From assembly GCA_021805445.1 (NCBI GenBank), contig JAJZFH010000066.1:25491-89490 (forward strand): DNA of 64,000 bases, read 5' to 3'. A program made the translations under genes and the position numbers. This document shows positions 63,996 through 64,000 of the stretch, piece by piece (within the stretch, counting starts at the first letter, position 1; each line of letters starts with the position of its first letter). The notes under the pieces were generated by a model that saw only the letters and a program-made list of their open reading frames with translations, did not search any database and was not told where the DNA came from. The DNA comes from Pseudomonadota bacterium. GTDB lineage: Bacteria > Pseudomonadota > Gammaproteobacteria > Burkholderiales > Ferrovaceae.

Positions 63996-64000
63996 GGTGT

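Overview
The window is a 64-kb piece of a bacterial chromosome. Almost all of it is core genes, densely packed and often overlapping by 1-8 bases. The gene neighbourhoods point to a betaproteobacterium: DUF971-ubiE-ubiJ-ubiB; metX-metW; gatC-gatA-gatB divergent from mreBCD-mrdA-rodA-rlpA; ybeD-lipB-lipA beside a PBP5-type dacC; TPR-lolB-ispE-tRNA(Gln)-prs-rplY-pth-ychF; zapD-coaE-pilD; and ccsA/ypjD divergent from ffh. The base composition is fairly GC-rich and non-ATG starts are common. I cannot name the genus; this is inference from synteny and protein motifs alone.

Layout. 1-906 is the 3' end of a ClC chloride channel gene. 1029-1183 is a promoter and tRNA(Glu). 1161-3127 is the only clearly accessory stretch. 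A 30-base near-perfect copy of the tRNA 3' end at 2440-2469 brackets a 1.25-kb insert, which holds a transposase remnant and a zeta-toxin operon. Just outside the insert is a MazEF/PemIK toxin-antitoxin operon with a perfect 13-bp palindrome over its promoter. 3164-7505 is the proA-nadD-rsfS-rlmH-rng operon. 7498-9553 (minus) is yggS-proC-yggT. 9615-15643 carries ubiquinone (ubiE, ubiJ, ubiB), gamma-carbonic anhydrase, alpha/beta hydrolase, hemJ and rlmL genes. 15670-17834 is phoB-phoR behind a Pho box. 17867-19874 is ptsH-ptsI. 19855-26854 (minus) holds pyrE, ampG, metW, metX, gatB, gatA and gatC. 26916-32945 is the rod-shape/elongasome operon. 32946-36780 (minus) is lipA, lipB, ybeD, a D-amino acid transaminase and dacC. 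36827-39446 (minus) is a CBS-GAF-GGDEF-EAL protein with a small unknown partner. 39532-41964 (minus) is an unusual hydrolase-ACP-ketosynthase cassette. 42048-50170 (minus) holds ychF, pth, rplY, prs, tRNA(Gln), ispE, lolB, a TPR protein, ferredoxin, coaD and rsmD. 50220-53659 is ftsY-ftsE-ftsX-rpoH. 53674-57939 (minus) is zapD, coaE, a prepilin peptidase, a CorB-like protein and a CcsA-like protein. 57988-59340 is ffh. 59357-61057 (minus) is a PAS-GGDEF-EAL protein. 61242-63995 (minus) is exbB-exbD-tonB-cytochrome b561-PepSY.

Most interesting points. (1) FtsE has an intact Walker A motif but has lost the Q-loop glutamine, the LSGGE signature, the Walker B glutamate and the H-loop histidine. 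(2) rpoH is preceded by a perfect CIRCE operator that overlaps the ftsX stop codon and the predicted rpoH promoter. (3) The zeta toxin has no epsilon-type antitoxin; a 66-codon gene of unknown family overlaps it and is the antitoxin candidate, inside a small island bounded by tRNA-derived direct repeats. (4) A three-gene cassette joins a FabF-like ketosynthase, a dedicated ACP and an alpha/beta hydrolase with cysteine in the nucleophile position. (5) The TonB energy-transduction genes are followed in the same direction by cytochrome b561 and PepSY genes, which suggests a combined uptake and redox unit.
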